A DNA stretch of 64,000 nt. Source: Nocardia cyriacigeorgica. GTDB taxonomy: Bacteria > Actinomycetota > Actinomycetes > Mycobacteriales > Mycobacteriaceae. Numbering within the stretch: position 1 is the first letter of the stretch; each line of letters begins with the position of its first letter. Under the pieces are notes generated by a model, which was not told where the DNA came from, did not search any database, and worked only from the letters and a program-made list of their open reading frames with translations. The stretch covers positions 22,099 to 86,098 of the forward strand of contig NZ_JAAGUY010000024.1 of the NCBI RefSeq assembly GCF_010868145.1, written 5' to 3'. Both the position numbers and the translations under genes were made by a program. Shown here in pieces: positions 24,718 through 34,219 of the stretch.

Positions 24718-27438
24718 ATGGACAGCACCTTGGCTCCCGAGACGCATGGCGGTCATCGGCCCGAACCCGAACCGCGTTCCGGCAACTCACCGCAGGCCCA
24801 GCACGCGCCGCAGGCTCAGGAATCGCCGCAGGCGCCGGATACCGCGGCCGGTGGTCGCGCGGCGGCGCAGGGTGGCCTACGGGCCAAGCAACAACGGCTC
24901 ACCGCCGAACAGCAGCAGCGCCGCACCGAGGCGGGCCACCGCCGGGCCGAGGCCGAGCAGCGGAAGAGCGAGGAGACCGAGCGTCTGATCGACGGGCTCA
25001 ATCCGCAGCAGCGTGCGGCCGTGGTGCACACCGGCGCCCCGCTGTTGATCGTCGCGGGCGCCGGTTCCGGCAAGACGGCCGTGCTGACCAGGAGAATCGC
25101 CTATCTGCTCGCCGCGCGCGGCGCCACACCGGGCCAGATCCTGGCCATCACCTTCACCAACAAGGCCGCCGCGGAAATGCGTGAGCGGGTCATCGGCCTC
25201 GTCGGTCCACGGGCGAACAACATGTGGGTGTCGACGTTCCACTCCAGTTGTGTGCGGATTCTGCGCATGCAGTCGGCGTTGCTGCCGGGGTTGAACTCGA
25301 ACTTCTCGATCTACGACGCCGATGATTCGCGCAGGCTGCTCACGATGATCAGCCGCGATCAGGAGATCGACACCAAGAAATACTCCGCGCGCCTGCTGGC
25401 CACCGCCATCTCGAATCTGAAGAACGAGCTCATCAGCCCGGAGCAGGCCACCGCCGACGCCGAATCCGATGACGCCGAACTGCCCGGCCTCGTCGCGCGG
25501 GTCTACACCGAATACCAGCGCAGACTGCGCGCGGCGAATGCCCTGGACTTCGACGACCTGATCGGTGAAACGGTCGCACTGCTGCAGAGCCACCCGCAGG
25601 TCGCGGAGTACTACCGCAGGCGGTTCCGGCACGTCCTGGTCGACGAATACCAGGACACCAACCACGCCCAGTACATCCTGGTCCGCGAGCTGGTCGGGCA
25701 TCACGCGAGCCGTCCGGCCGCCGATACGGCGGGTGCCGATGACGCAGCCGCCGGCGCCGCAGCGGCGGCCGGGTCCGACGACGACTGGGCCGAACCGGAC
25801 GAGCACCGGGTACCGCCGAGCGAACTGTGCGTCGTCGGTGACGCCGACCAGTCCATCTACGCCTTCCGCGGTGCCACGATCCGCAATATCGAGGAGTTCG
25901 AGCGCGACTTCCCCGATGCCGAGACCATCCTGCTGGAACAGAACTACCGCTCCACCCAGCACATCCTGTCCGCCGCGAACGCGGTGATCGCCCGCAACGA
26001 GGGCAGGCGCGAGAAGCGGCTGTGGACCGATTCCGGTGAGGGTGATCTGATCACCGGCTACGTCGCCGACAACGAACATGACGAGGCCTCGTTCGTGGCC
26101 CGCGAGATCGACCGCCTGGTCGATGCGGGCGAGGCCACCTACGGCGATGTGGCGGTCTTCTACCGCACCAACAACAACTCGAGGGCACTGGAAGAAATCT
26201 TCATCCGAATGGGCCTGCCCTACAAGGTAGTCGGTGGGGTGCGCTTCTACGAGCGCAAGGAAGTCCGCGATGTCGTCGCCTACCTGCGCGTACTGGAAAA
26301 CCCGGACGATGCGGTGAGCCTGCGCCGGATCCTCAACACCCCGCGCCGCGGCATCGGCGACCGCGCCGAAGCCTGCGTCGCCGTACATGCCGAGCAGCGG
26401 GATATCGGTTTCGCCGCCGCACTGCGCGATGCCGCCGACGGGAATGTCGCACTGTTGAACACCCGGGCCCAGCGCGCGATTTCGGGCTTTCTGGAGTTGC
26501 TGGAGGAGATCAGGGCGGCCGGTGCGCGGCCGGACGCCGATTTCCCCGATGTCGGCAATGTGGTCGAGGCGGTGCTCGATCGCACCGGCTACCGCGCCGA
26601 ATTGGAAGCCTCCGATGATCCGCAGGACGGCGCCCGGTTGGACAATCTGAACGAGCTGGTCAGCGTCGCGCGGGAATTCAGCTCCGAGGCCAACAACAAC
26701 GCCGAGGCCGCCCGCGCGGAAGGCATGCTGCCCGAAGCTGCCGACGGTGAACCCGAACCCGGCTCGCTTGCCGCGTTCCTGGAGCGGGTATCGCTGGTCG
26801 CCGATACCGATCAGATCCCGGATGAGGGTGCGGGCGTGGTCACCATGATGACCCTGCATACGGCGAAGGGCCTCGAATTTCCGGTCGTGTTCGTCACCGG
26901 CTGGGAGGACGGCCAGTTCCCGCATATGCGCGCGCTCGGCGATCCGGCCGAGCTGGCCGAGGAACGTCGCCTCGCCTACGTCGGCATCACCAGAGCCAGG
27001 CGCAGGCTGTACCTGAGCCGTGCGGTGGTGCGTTCGGGTTGGGGCCAGCCGGTATCCAATCCGGAGTCACGGTTCCTGCAGGAGATCCCCGGCCATCTGA
27101 TCGACTGGAAACGGTTGGAGCCCAAGAGCTCGGGTGGATCGCGCACCGGCCGTCGTCGCGGTGACGAGGACTTCGAACGCGACTGGACCGAGGGATGGTC
27201 GGAGCCGCGTCCCGGTGTGCGCGAACGCCGTCCGGCGCCCCGTGCCGGCGGCGTCAAACGCAACAATGTCGATCTCGTGCTCGCGGTGGGCGACCGAGTC
27301 AGCGACGACAAATACGGCCTCGGCCGTGTCGTCGCCGCCGACGGTGTCGGCCCGCTGGCCACGGTCACCATCGATTTCGGTACCGCGGGCAAGATCCGCC
27401 TCATTCCACAGTTCAGCCGCACCCTGGTGAAGCTCTGA
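24718..27438 (+). CDS. uvrD1: ATP-dependent DNA helicase UvrD1/PcrA
   Basis: Superfamily 1A 3'-5' helicase for nucleotide excision repair and replication restart. Motifs in the 906-residue protein: Walker A AGAGSGKTAVLTRR (about residue 112), ITFTNKAAAEMRERV (Ia), VDEYQDTNHAQY (II), VGDADQSIYAFRGA (III), LEQNYRSTQHIL (IV), MTLHTAKGLEFPVVF (V) and LAYVGITRARRRLY (VI). The C-terminus ends with a Tudor-like GDRVSDDKYGLGRVV domain that contacts RNA polymerase in homologues. It is longer than the mycobacterial protein: a Gln/Ala/Pro-rich first ~95 residues and an Ala/Asp-rich insert (about 330-360) before motif III. Syntenic with Rv0949. Confidence 0.95.
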   Translation: MDSTLAPETHGGHRPEPEPRSGNSPQAQHAPQAQESPQAPDTAAGGRAAAQGGLRAKQQRLTAEQQQRRTEAGHRRAEAEQRKSEETERLIDGLNPQQRAAVVHTGAPLLIVAGAGSGKTAVLTRRIAYLLAARGATPGQILAITFTNKAAAEMRERVIGLVGPRANNMWVSTFHSSCVRILRMQSALLPGLNSNFSIYDADDSRRLLTMISRDQEIDTKKYSARLLATAISNLKNELISPEQATADAESDDAELPGLVARVYTEYQRRLRAANALDFDDLIGETVALLQSHPQVAEYYRRRFRHVLVDEYQDTNHAQYILVRELVGHHASRPAADTAGADDAAAGAAAAAGSDDDWAEPDEHRVPPSELCVVGDADQSIYAFRGATIRNIEEFERDFPDAETILLEQNYRSTQHILSAANAVIARNEGRREKRLWTDSGEGDLITGYVADNEHDEASFVAREIDRLVDAGEATYGDVAVFYRTNNNSRALEEIFIRMGLPYKVVGGVRFYERKEVRDVVAYLRVLENPDDAVSLRRILNTPRRGIGDRAEACVAVHAEQRDIGFAAALRDAADGNVALLNTRAQRAISGFLELLEEIRAAGARPDADFPDVGNVVEAVLDRTGYRAELEASDDPQDGARLDNLNELVSVAREFSSEANNNAEAARAEGMLPEAADGEPEPGSLAAFLERVSLVADTDQIPDEGAGVVTMMTLHTAKGLEFPVVFVTGWEDGQFPHMRALGDPAELAEERRLAYVGITRARRRLYLSRAVVRSGWGQPVSNPESRFLQEIPGHLIDWKRLEPKSSGGSRTGRRRGDEDFERDWTEGWSEPRPGVRERRPAPRAGGVKRNNVDLVLAVGDRVSDDKYGLGRVVAADGVGPLATVTIDFGTAGKIRLIPQFSRTLVKL

Positions 27439-27537
27439 GAGCCGGTTCGCGCAGGTCCACACGTCGATGCCTCGAGCGTTGATGTCGGCGCGGCAAAAGC
27501 GCGCCTACAGGTCAGCGCCTGACTCGGTGGTGCCTGC

Positions 27538-28926
27538 TCAGCTCGGCAGCAGGTCGGTCAAGGCGTCGTCGAGGGTGGGGTAGCGGAACCGGAAGCTCGC
27601 ATCGTGCAGCACTGCTGACGTGGCGTGTCGCCCGGTCAGCCCGAGCGCCGGGTCCGAGCGCAGGACAACGGCTCCCAGCGCCAGCAGCGGTTTCGGGGTC
27701 GGCGGGGCAGGCGGTCGGCGCAGGTGCCTGCGCAGGGTTGTCATCAGATCGCGGTTGCGGACCGGGAAATCGGTGGCGGCCACCAGGATGCCGTCGGGCA
27801 GTTCGATGCCGGGTTCGAGGCCGAGTGCGGCACGCACGATCGCGAGCCAGTCTTCGATGTGGATCCAGCTGAACCACTGTGTGCCATCGCCGATCCGGCC
27901 GCCGAGCCCTGCGCGGGTCAGCTGACACAGCCGTTTCAAGGCTGGAGCCTGTGGATCGAGCACGATGGACGTACGCAGGATGGTCTGGTGGGTTGCCTCG
28001 GCACCGTTGAAGGCCTCTTCCCAGGCGACCGCGACGCCGGTCATCTGTGGAAGTGCGGCGGCGCCGACCGGCAGCGGAGTCGTTTCGGTGCACCGGGTTT
28101 CGCCCGCGTCGGACCAGATGGCGGTGGTACTCGCCTGGATCCAGTAGTCGACCCGCGTATCGAGTGCGGAGGCGGCGGTGACCAGCGCGCGAGTCGGTTC
28201 GACCCGACTGCGCCGCAGTTCGTCGATATTCTCGGCGGTTGGCCTGACGTCGACGAGTTTGCCCGCCAGGTTGACGACCGCCGTCGGCCCGGGGTTACAC
28301 AATGCACCGGCCCAGTCGCCGACCGTGCGGCCATCCCATTCCCGTTGCGGGAACGGCAGTTCCGGGTCGTGGCGGCGGGTGAGGATGACGACTCGCTGTC
28401 CGCGGCACACCAGGTCGGCCGCGATGTGTCGGCCGAGGGCGCCGGAGCCGCCTGCGATGACCGCGGTCAGGGCGTTCTCGGCGGGGGTGATTCCGGCTAG
28501 TGTCGCCAGCCTGGCGAAGCACACCCTGGCATCGGTTTCCACCAGGGTGCCGATGACGGCGCGGACCGCGGAGGCGGACGGCCCGATGAAGGTGAGCCGT
28601 TGTGTGAGTTCGGTACCGCCGTCGGCCGGGGTGAGTGTCCAGGTGAGATACATCCGCCCCATCGGGGTGTCCTGCTCCAGGGTCAGCTCGTGTTCGGGCG
28701 TGACCGTGGTGAGGACGAATGGGTCGGCGGTGCGTTGGTGTACCGGGCCGAGCAGGCGTCCGCGCGGGACGATGTCGCCGGTGGCGCCGGCGGCGACCGG
28801 GCCGTGCATGACGACGGAGGTGACCGCGGGGTTCCATTCGGGCAACCGCTGTGGGTCGCCGAGCACCCGCCAGATCTCGGCGGCGGGAAGTGCCAGGACT
28901 TGGGTGTACGTCGTTGTACGAGCCAT
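27538..28926 (-). CDS. TIGR01777-family SDR fused to an SRPBCC domain
   Basis: A 462-residue two-domain protein. Residues 1-150 form an SRPBCC/START-like lipid or ligand-binding domain (PAAEIWRVLGDPQRLPEWNP at the start, then TLTPADGGTELTQRL). Residues about 158-460 are an extended/atypical SDR of the YfcH type with the Rossmann motif VIAGGSGALGRHIAADL, VNLAGKLVDVRPTAENIDEL and WFSWIHIEDWLAIV. The family's substrate is unknown. Some of the same fusions are known in actinobacteria. It converges on uvrD1 and is not in the M. tuberculosis block. Confidence 0.87.
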   Translation of the reverse strand: MARTTTYTQVLALPAAEIWRVLGDPQRLPEWNPAVTSVVMHGPVAAGATGDIVPRGRLLGPVHQRTADPFVLTTVTPEHELTLEQDTPMGRMYLTWTLTPADGGTELTQRLTFIGPSASAVRAVIGTLVETDARVCFARLATLAGITPAENALTAVIAGGSGALGRHIAADLVCRGQRVVILTRRHDPELPFPQREWDGRTVGDWAGALCNPGPTAVVNLAGKLVDVRPTAENIDELRRSRVEPTRALVTAASALDTRVDYWIQASTTAIWSDAGETRCTETTPLPVGAAALPQMTGVAVAWEEAFNGAEATHQTILRTSIVLDPQAPALKRLCQLTRAGLGGRIGDGTQWFSWIHIEDWLAIVRAALGLEPGIELPDGILVAATDFPVRNRDLMTTLRRHLRRPPAPPTPKPLLALGAVVLRSDPALGLTGRHATSAVLHDASFRFRYPTLDDALTDLLPS

Positions 28927-29057
28927 GGCCTGACGCTATGTGGCGTGGGCGTGCTGGGGAAGCGTGCGCTTCGTCACCGGGTGGCGTGTCCGCCACGAAT
29001 CGGCCTGTGCGCCAATGGCGATGGCGATTCGTGTCGTCTTCGTGCGGTGCTGCGGGG

Positions 29058-30218
29058 TCAGTCGCGCATCTGGCCGAGGCTGATGCCGCGGGTGGCGAGC
29101 CAGGGGAGCGGGTCGACCTTGTCGGAGCCGTTGAGCCAGACCTCGAAATGGACGTGCGGGCCGGTGGAGAAGCCGCGGTTACCCATGGTGGCGATCTGGT
29201 CGCCCGCCATCACCCGCTCGCCCTGCGACACGGTGGCCGTGTCGATATGGCCGTAGATGGTGACGGTGCCGTCGTCGTGCAGTAGCCGCACCCACATGCC
29301 GAAGCCCGCGGCGGGGCCGGCCTCGATGACTGTGCCGTCGGCGACGGCGTAGATGGGGGTGCCGATCGGGCCTGCGACATCGATGCCGAGGTGCTGAACG
29401 CCCCAGCGGGCGCCGAATCCGGAGGTGAAGTTACCCGCGGCGAACCGGGCGAACAGGGGCCGCAGCTTGGCGGCTTCCTGCGCGGCCAGGTCTTCGGCGA
29501 ACTTCTGGCCCTTTTCCAGGATGTCGGTGAACTGGCTCAGATCCACGGGCGCACCGACAGTGAGTACCTGCGGTGAATCGGGCGAGGCGGCCACGGTATT
29601 CGGGTCGGCCGAGTTGATCGGCGAGTGCGAGGCGATTTCGTAGATCTGGTCGGCCTCGTAGTCGGCGGCCATCGTCTGTTCTTCGGGCGACGCGAAGGCG
29701 CACTGACCTGCGGCGACGAAGGCGCCTGCGGCGACAGCGGCGACCGCGGCACGGCCCTTGAGAGCCGAGGGCGGGGCGGGTAGTCGATGGGCGCCGCCGC
29801 TGCGGGTGCGGCTTTCGCGAGCGGGGACGACTTTCGGCGTGGCCGGAGCTTCGGCGTCGTCGTCGGCCTCGTCGGTCTCGCGCCAGGTCTCGCCGCCGCC
29901 GCTCCATGCGCCACCGTCGGACCAGGTTTCGCCCTCGGTCCAGCTCTGTTCGGACCAGTCCTGCGACCAGTTGTTGTCACCGTCGGACCAGGCTTCGCCT
30001 TCCGACCATGAGGCATTGTCGTTCCACGCGTTATCGGCTGCCCAGGAGTTCTGCGCGACGCCGCCGCTGTGTTCGGTCGCGTGTGTACCGGCGGGGGGGT
30101 GGAAGCCGTATCCGTGGTGTCCGCTGCCTGCGACCGCGCCCGAGGGCTCGTCGTCGTGGCGGTATCGGTGACCCGACCGGCTGCGACTGCTGGGGTCGAG
30201 GGTCGTGCGGTGGTTCAT
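29058..30218 (-). CDS. M23-family (LytM-type) metallopeptidase, secreted or membrane anchored
   Basis: Peptidoglycan endopeptidase-like protein, homologue of Rv0950c by position. The C-terminal LytM domain (about residues 265-375) has the zinc ligands in HLGIDVAGPIGTPIYAVADG (His and Asp) and GPHVHFEVW (HXH), with IYGHIDTATVSQGERV between. A single hydrophobic segment GRAAVAAVAAGAFVAAGQ (about 165) could be a signal anchor. Before it lies a strange Trp/Asp/Gly-rich region (WSEGEAWSDGDNNWSQDW-type repeats, about residues 55-120). ATG 30218 was chosen; ATG 30392 is in frame, but the added sequence has poorer GC3 and neither has a strong SD. Confidence 0.86.
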   Translation of the reverse strand: MNHRTTLDPSSRSRSGHRYRHDDEPSGAVAGSGHHGYGFHPPAGTHATEHSGGVAQNSWAADNAWNDNASWSEGEAWSDGDNNWSQDWSEQSWTEGETWSDGGAWSGGGETWRETDEADDDAEAPATPKVVPARESRTRSGGAHRLPAPPSALKGRAAVAAVAAGAFVAAGQCAFASPEEQTMAADYEADQIYEIASHSPINSADPNTVAASPDSPQVLTVGAPVDLSQFTDILEKGQKFAEDLAAQEAAKLRPLFARFAAGNFTSGFGARWGVQHLGIDVAGPIGTPIYAVADGTVIEAGPAAGFGMWVRLLHDDGTVTIYGHIDTATVSQGERVMAGDQIATMGNRGFSTGPHVHFEVWLNGSDKVDPLPWLATRGISLGQMRD

Positions 30219-30782
30219 CGGCGAGCCCGCATCACGGTGCGGAACGATCTCGCGCTCGTGCCATGCCCGATCGGGGGCGGCATCGAAGGGTCGACCATGG
30301 AACGGCTCTCCACCTGCGGAGTGCTGTGGTGCGTCAAGCTTGCCGTCCTCCTCATCACCTGGAACAACGGAGTCGTGACCGGGTTGTGACATCGACCGCA
30401 TCGACGGTAACGAAACGATTGCAGGGTTCGCAAGCGATGTGCACCTTCCGATGGGACATGTGAGATGGATCACGATAACAGCTCGATTCAACTCACGCGT
30501 TTCTGGGCACCGGAGTGAGGTTGCCTGGTCGTGACGGGTCCGTGATCGGTCGTGATCGTACTTCGGTGCCGCTCTCCGGTGACCCGTCAACAAGCTACTC
30601 GCCAGTAGCCTTGGCCAGCGGTTTTACCTGTCCCGGGCGTGGATCCGTGACCTGCGCCACTTAGGATGTACGTGGCCGATTGGCCCTCCATGTGACTGAT
30701 TAGAGTCCGACCCGACCCGCTTCCGACGTCGGGCCGCCAACTAAAGACGTTGTCATCACAACGCAGACGAGACGGTGAATAC
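30219..30782. other. Divergent promoter region before sucCD
   Basis: About 560 bp between the M23 gene start and sucC. It carries a CRP/GlxR-like site (30459-30474), AT-richer sequence around 30400-30480 and near 30690, and no second gene that I can support. The first ~175 bp could be the 5' end of the M23 gene if its longer start is used. Confidence 0.5.
30459..30474. promoter_or_regulatory. CRP/GlxR-like site upstream of sucCD
   Basis: TGTGAGATGGATCACG fits TGTGA-N6-TCACA with one mismatch in the last base. It is 309 bp before sucC and could also serve the divergent M23 gene. Confidence 0.5.
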
Positions 30783-31949
<1,167 letters not shown>

Positions 31950-31960
31950 GGAAACCGGAA

Positions 31961-32875
31961 ATGTCTATCTTCCTGAACAAGGACTCGAAGGTCATCGTCC
32001 AGGGCATCACCGGCGGCGAGGGCACCAAGCACACCGCCCTGATGCTCAAGGCCGGCACCCAGGTCGTCGGCGGTGTGAACGCGCGTAAGGCGGGCACCAC
32101 CGTCTCGCACACCGACAAGGACGGCAACGCGGTCGAGCTGCCGGTGTTCGGCACCGTCGCGGAGGCCATGAAGGAGACCGGCGCGGACGTCTCCATCGCG
32201 TTCGTCCCGCCGAAGTTCTCCAAGGACGCCATCATCGAGGCCATCGACGCGGAGATCCCGCTGCTCGTGGTCATCACCGAGGGCATCCCGGTGCAGGACA
32301 CCGCCTACGCCTGGGCCTACAACGTGGACAAGGGCAACAAGACCCGGATCATCGGCCCGAACTGCCCAGGCATCATCACCCCCGGTGAGTCGCTCGTCGG
32401 CATCACTCCGGCCAACATCACGGGTAAGGGCCCGGTCGGCCTGGTCTCCAAGTCCGGCACGCTGACCTACCAGATGATGTACGAGCTGCGCGATTTCGGC
32501 TTCTCCACCGCCATCGGCATCGGCGGAGACCCGGTCATCGGCACCACCCACATCGACGCCATCGAGGCGTTCGAGAAGGACCCGGAGACCAAGCTGATCG
32601 TCATGATCGGCGAGATCGGCGGCGACGCCGAGGAGCGGGCCGCGGCCTACATCAAGGAGAACGTCACCAAGCCGGTGGTCGGCTACGTCGCGGGCTTCAC
32701 CGCCCCGGAGGGCAAGACCATGGGCCACGCCGGTGCGATCGTCTCCGGCTCGGCGGGCACCGCCCAGGCGAAGAAGGACGCGCTGGAGGCCGCGGGTGTG
32801 AAGGTCGGCAAGACGCCGTCCGAGACCGCCGCGCTGGCGCGTGAGATCCTGGAGAAGGCAAGCGTCACTGCCTGA
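31961..32875 (+). CDS. sucD: Succinyl-CoA ligase (ADP-forming), alpha subunit
   Basis: The CoA-binding and phosphohistidine-bearing subunit. The 304-residue protein shows VIVQGITGGEGTKHTALMLK (CoA-binding loop), GVNARKAGTT, IGPNCPGIITPGES, VGLVSKSGTLTYQMMYEL, GIGGDPVIGTTHIDAIEAF and the phosphorylated histidine in MGHAGAIVSGSAGTA (about residue 250). AAGGAAA precedes the ATG. The transcript ends at a perfect palindromic terminator about 90 bp downstream. Confidence 0.97.
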   Translation: MSIFLNKDSKVIVQGITGGEGTKHTALMLKAGTQVVGGVNARKAGTTVSHTDKDGNAVELPVFGTVAEAMKETGADVSIAFVPPKFSKDAIIEAIDAEIPLLVVITEGIPVQDTAYAWAYNVDKGNKTRIIGPNCPGIITPGESLVGITPANITGKGPVGLVSKSGTLTYQMMYELRDFGFSTAIGIGGDPVIGTTHIDAIEAFEKDPETKLIVMIGEIGGDAEERAAAYIKENVTKPVVGYVAGFTAPEGKTMGHAGAIVSGSAGTAQAKKDALEAAGVKVGKTPSETAALAREILEKASVTA

Positions 32876-32967
32876 TTCGGTCAGGGCCCACCGGCGGTAA
32901 CGAAGCGCCCCCTGTGCAGGCCCTCGAATCGAGCGAATGCATTTCGGATCGATTCGGAAATATCGTG

Positions 32968-33003
32968 AAGGCCGCTCCCGGTGAATTCACCGGGAGCGGC
33001 CTT
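32968..33003 (+). terminator. Strong terminator after sucCD
   Basis: A 36-bp perfect palindrome centred on GAATTC, with 18-base arms starting AAGGCCGCTCCCGG. It is followed by a TTCGTCGTT tail. Confidence 0.9.
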
Positions 33004-33136
33004 CGTCGTTATCCACAGGCGCCGATTCTCTCCACAGGTGAATCGCTCGGTGATGACCTGCGCGCCCGAGTGCAGTAGCGTCAGGAGGGAATCAGTCGTG
33101 AACACACATGTATGACTCGACCTAGGAGACGACGAC

Positions 33137-34129
33137 ATGTCATACCCGACCGGGGGCTCCGGGTACAACGCACCCGCGCCGACGCCCTCCGCATCCGCCA
33201 ACCCCGGCCAGTCGCCGGCAGGTGGAGGTACCGAATCAGGTGCCGACGCCAAGGGGCTGCCGTTCTTTCTGACGATCGGCGTGGCTGCGCTGGGTGTGAT
33301 CAGCTTCCTGCTCGGCTTCCTGCCCTTCATGGGCCCGGACATCGAAGGTCTCGGCAGTGATGCCGAGTCGCAGAACGCCTTCGTCTCCGGTGTGACCGGT
33401 CTGCTCGCGCTGGCGCTGCTCGGTGGTGTGTTCGCCGGTCTGTCGCTGCTGCCGAAGCAGAACTGGACCGGAGCGGCGGCCGCGGTGTCGGTCACCGCGT
33501 TCATCGGTGTGCTGTTCCAGTCGTTCAGCTTCCCCGAGATGACCAAGGCCGAATTCGGTGTCTGGGTCCTGCTGTTCTTCGTGTTCGTCCAGGCGGCCAT
33601 CGCGGTTGCGGTCGTGCTGTTCGAGGCGGGCATCATCAAGCTTCCCGAGCCGCGTCCGGCGGCCCCGCAGGCCGGCTACGGCCAGCAGCAGGCGGGATAC
33701 GGCCAGCAGCAGGCCGGTTTCGGTCAGCAGCAGGCGGGTTACGGCCAGCAGCAGTTCGGCCAGAGCCAGCCGGGCCAGGGCGGTTTCGGTGGCGGTCAGT
33801 ACCCGTCGCAGCCGTCCTACAGCCAGCCGGGCCAGCAGCCGTCCTACGGCCAGGGCCAGGCGGGCCAACAGTACGGCCAGCAGCAGCCGTCCTACGGCCA
33901 GCAGCCGGGTTACGGTGCGGGCCAGCAGCAGTCGCCGTACGCCGGTGGCCAGCAGCAGTCGCCTGCCGAGGGTGCCACCCAGCAGTTCGGTGGCCAGCAG
34001 TACGGCCAGCAGCCCTACGGCCAGCAGGCGCAGCCGGGTCAGCAGAACCAGCCGTTCGGTGGTGAGCAGAACGCCGATCCGGCCGCCGACCCCACCAGGG
34101 CGTTCCGTCCTTCGGACGACAACAAGTAA
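33137..34129 (+). CDS. DUF5336 membrane protein, 34 kDa antigen homologue
   Basis: A 330-residue protein with a short N-terminal cytoplasmic part, four hydrophobic helices (LPFFLTIGVAALGVISFLLG near residue 42, VTGLLALALLGGVFAGLSLL, AAVSVTAFIGVLFQSF and WVLLFFVFVQAAIAVAVVLF) and a long Gln/Gly/Tyr/Pro-rich tail from about residue 175, built on degenerate GYGQQQ units. This is the domain plan of mycobacterial Rv0954, a cell-division-associated 34 kDa antigen. GGAGACGACGAC precedes the ATG. Its function in Nocardia is inferred from synteny only. Confidence 0.87.
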   Translation: MSYPTGGSGYNAPAPTPSASANPGQSPAGGGTESGADAKGLPFFLTIGVAALGVISFLLGFLPFMGPDIEGLGSDAESQNAFVSGVTGLLALALLGGVFAGLSLLPKQNWTGAAAAVSVTAFIGVLFQSFSFPEMTKAEFGVWVLLFFVFVQAAIAVAVVLFEAGIIKLPEPRPAAPQAGYGQQQAGYGQQQAGFGQQQAGYGQQQFGQSQPGQGGFGGGQYPSQPSYSQPGQQPSYGQGQAGQQYGQQQPSYGQQPGYGAGQQQSPYAGGQQQSPAEGATQQFGGQQYGQQPYGQQAQPGQQNQPFGGEQNADPAADPTRAFRPSDDNK

Positions 34130-34156
34130 TCCGGCGACTACACGGTTGTCATCGGT

Positions 34157-34202
34157 GCTCTCCCGGCGCCCGGCGCGCCTGACCCGCTCGCGCCGGGAGA
34201 GC
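34157..34202 (+). terminator. Terminator after the DUF5336 gene
   Basis: Perfect 13-bp arms GCTCTCCCGGCGC / GCGCCGGGAGAGC separated by 20 bases, 17 bp before the next start codon. Confidence 0.75.
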
Positions 34203-34219
34203 TGCCAACCTGAATCTTC

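Noticed and set aside
24877..26925. A 682-codon reverse frame opposite uvrD1
   Set aside because: The forward frame has all SF1 helicase motifs; the reverse frame is a shadow with no domain.
27487..27523. Short hairpins between uvrD1 and the SDR gene as terminators
   Set aside because: Stems of 5-6 bp only; suggestive for a convergent pair but below the level I would annotate.
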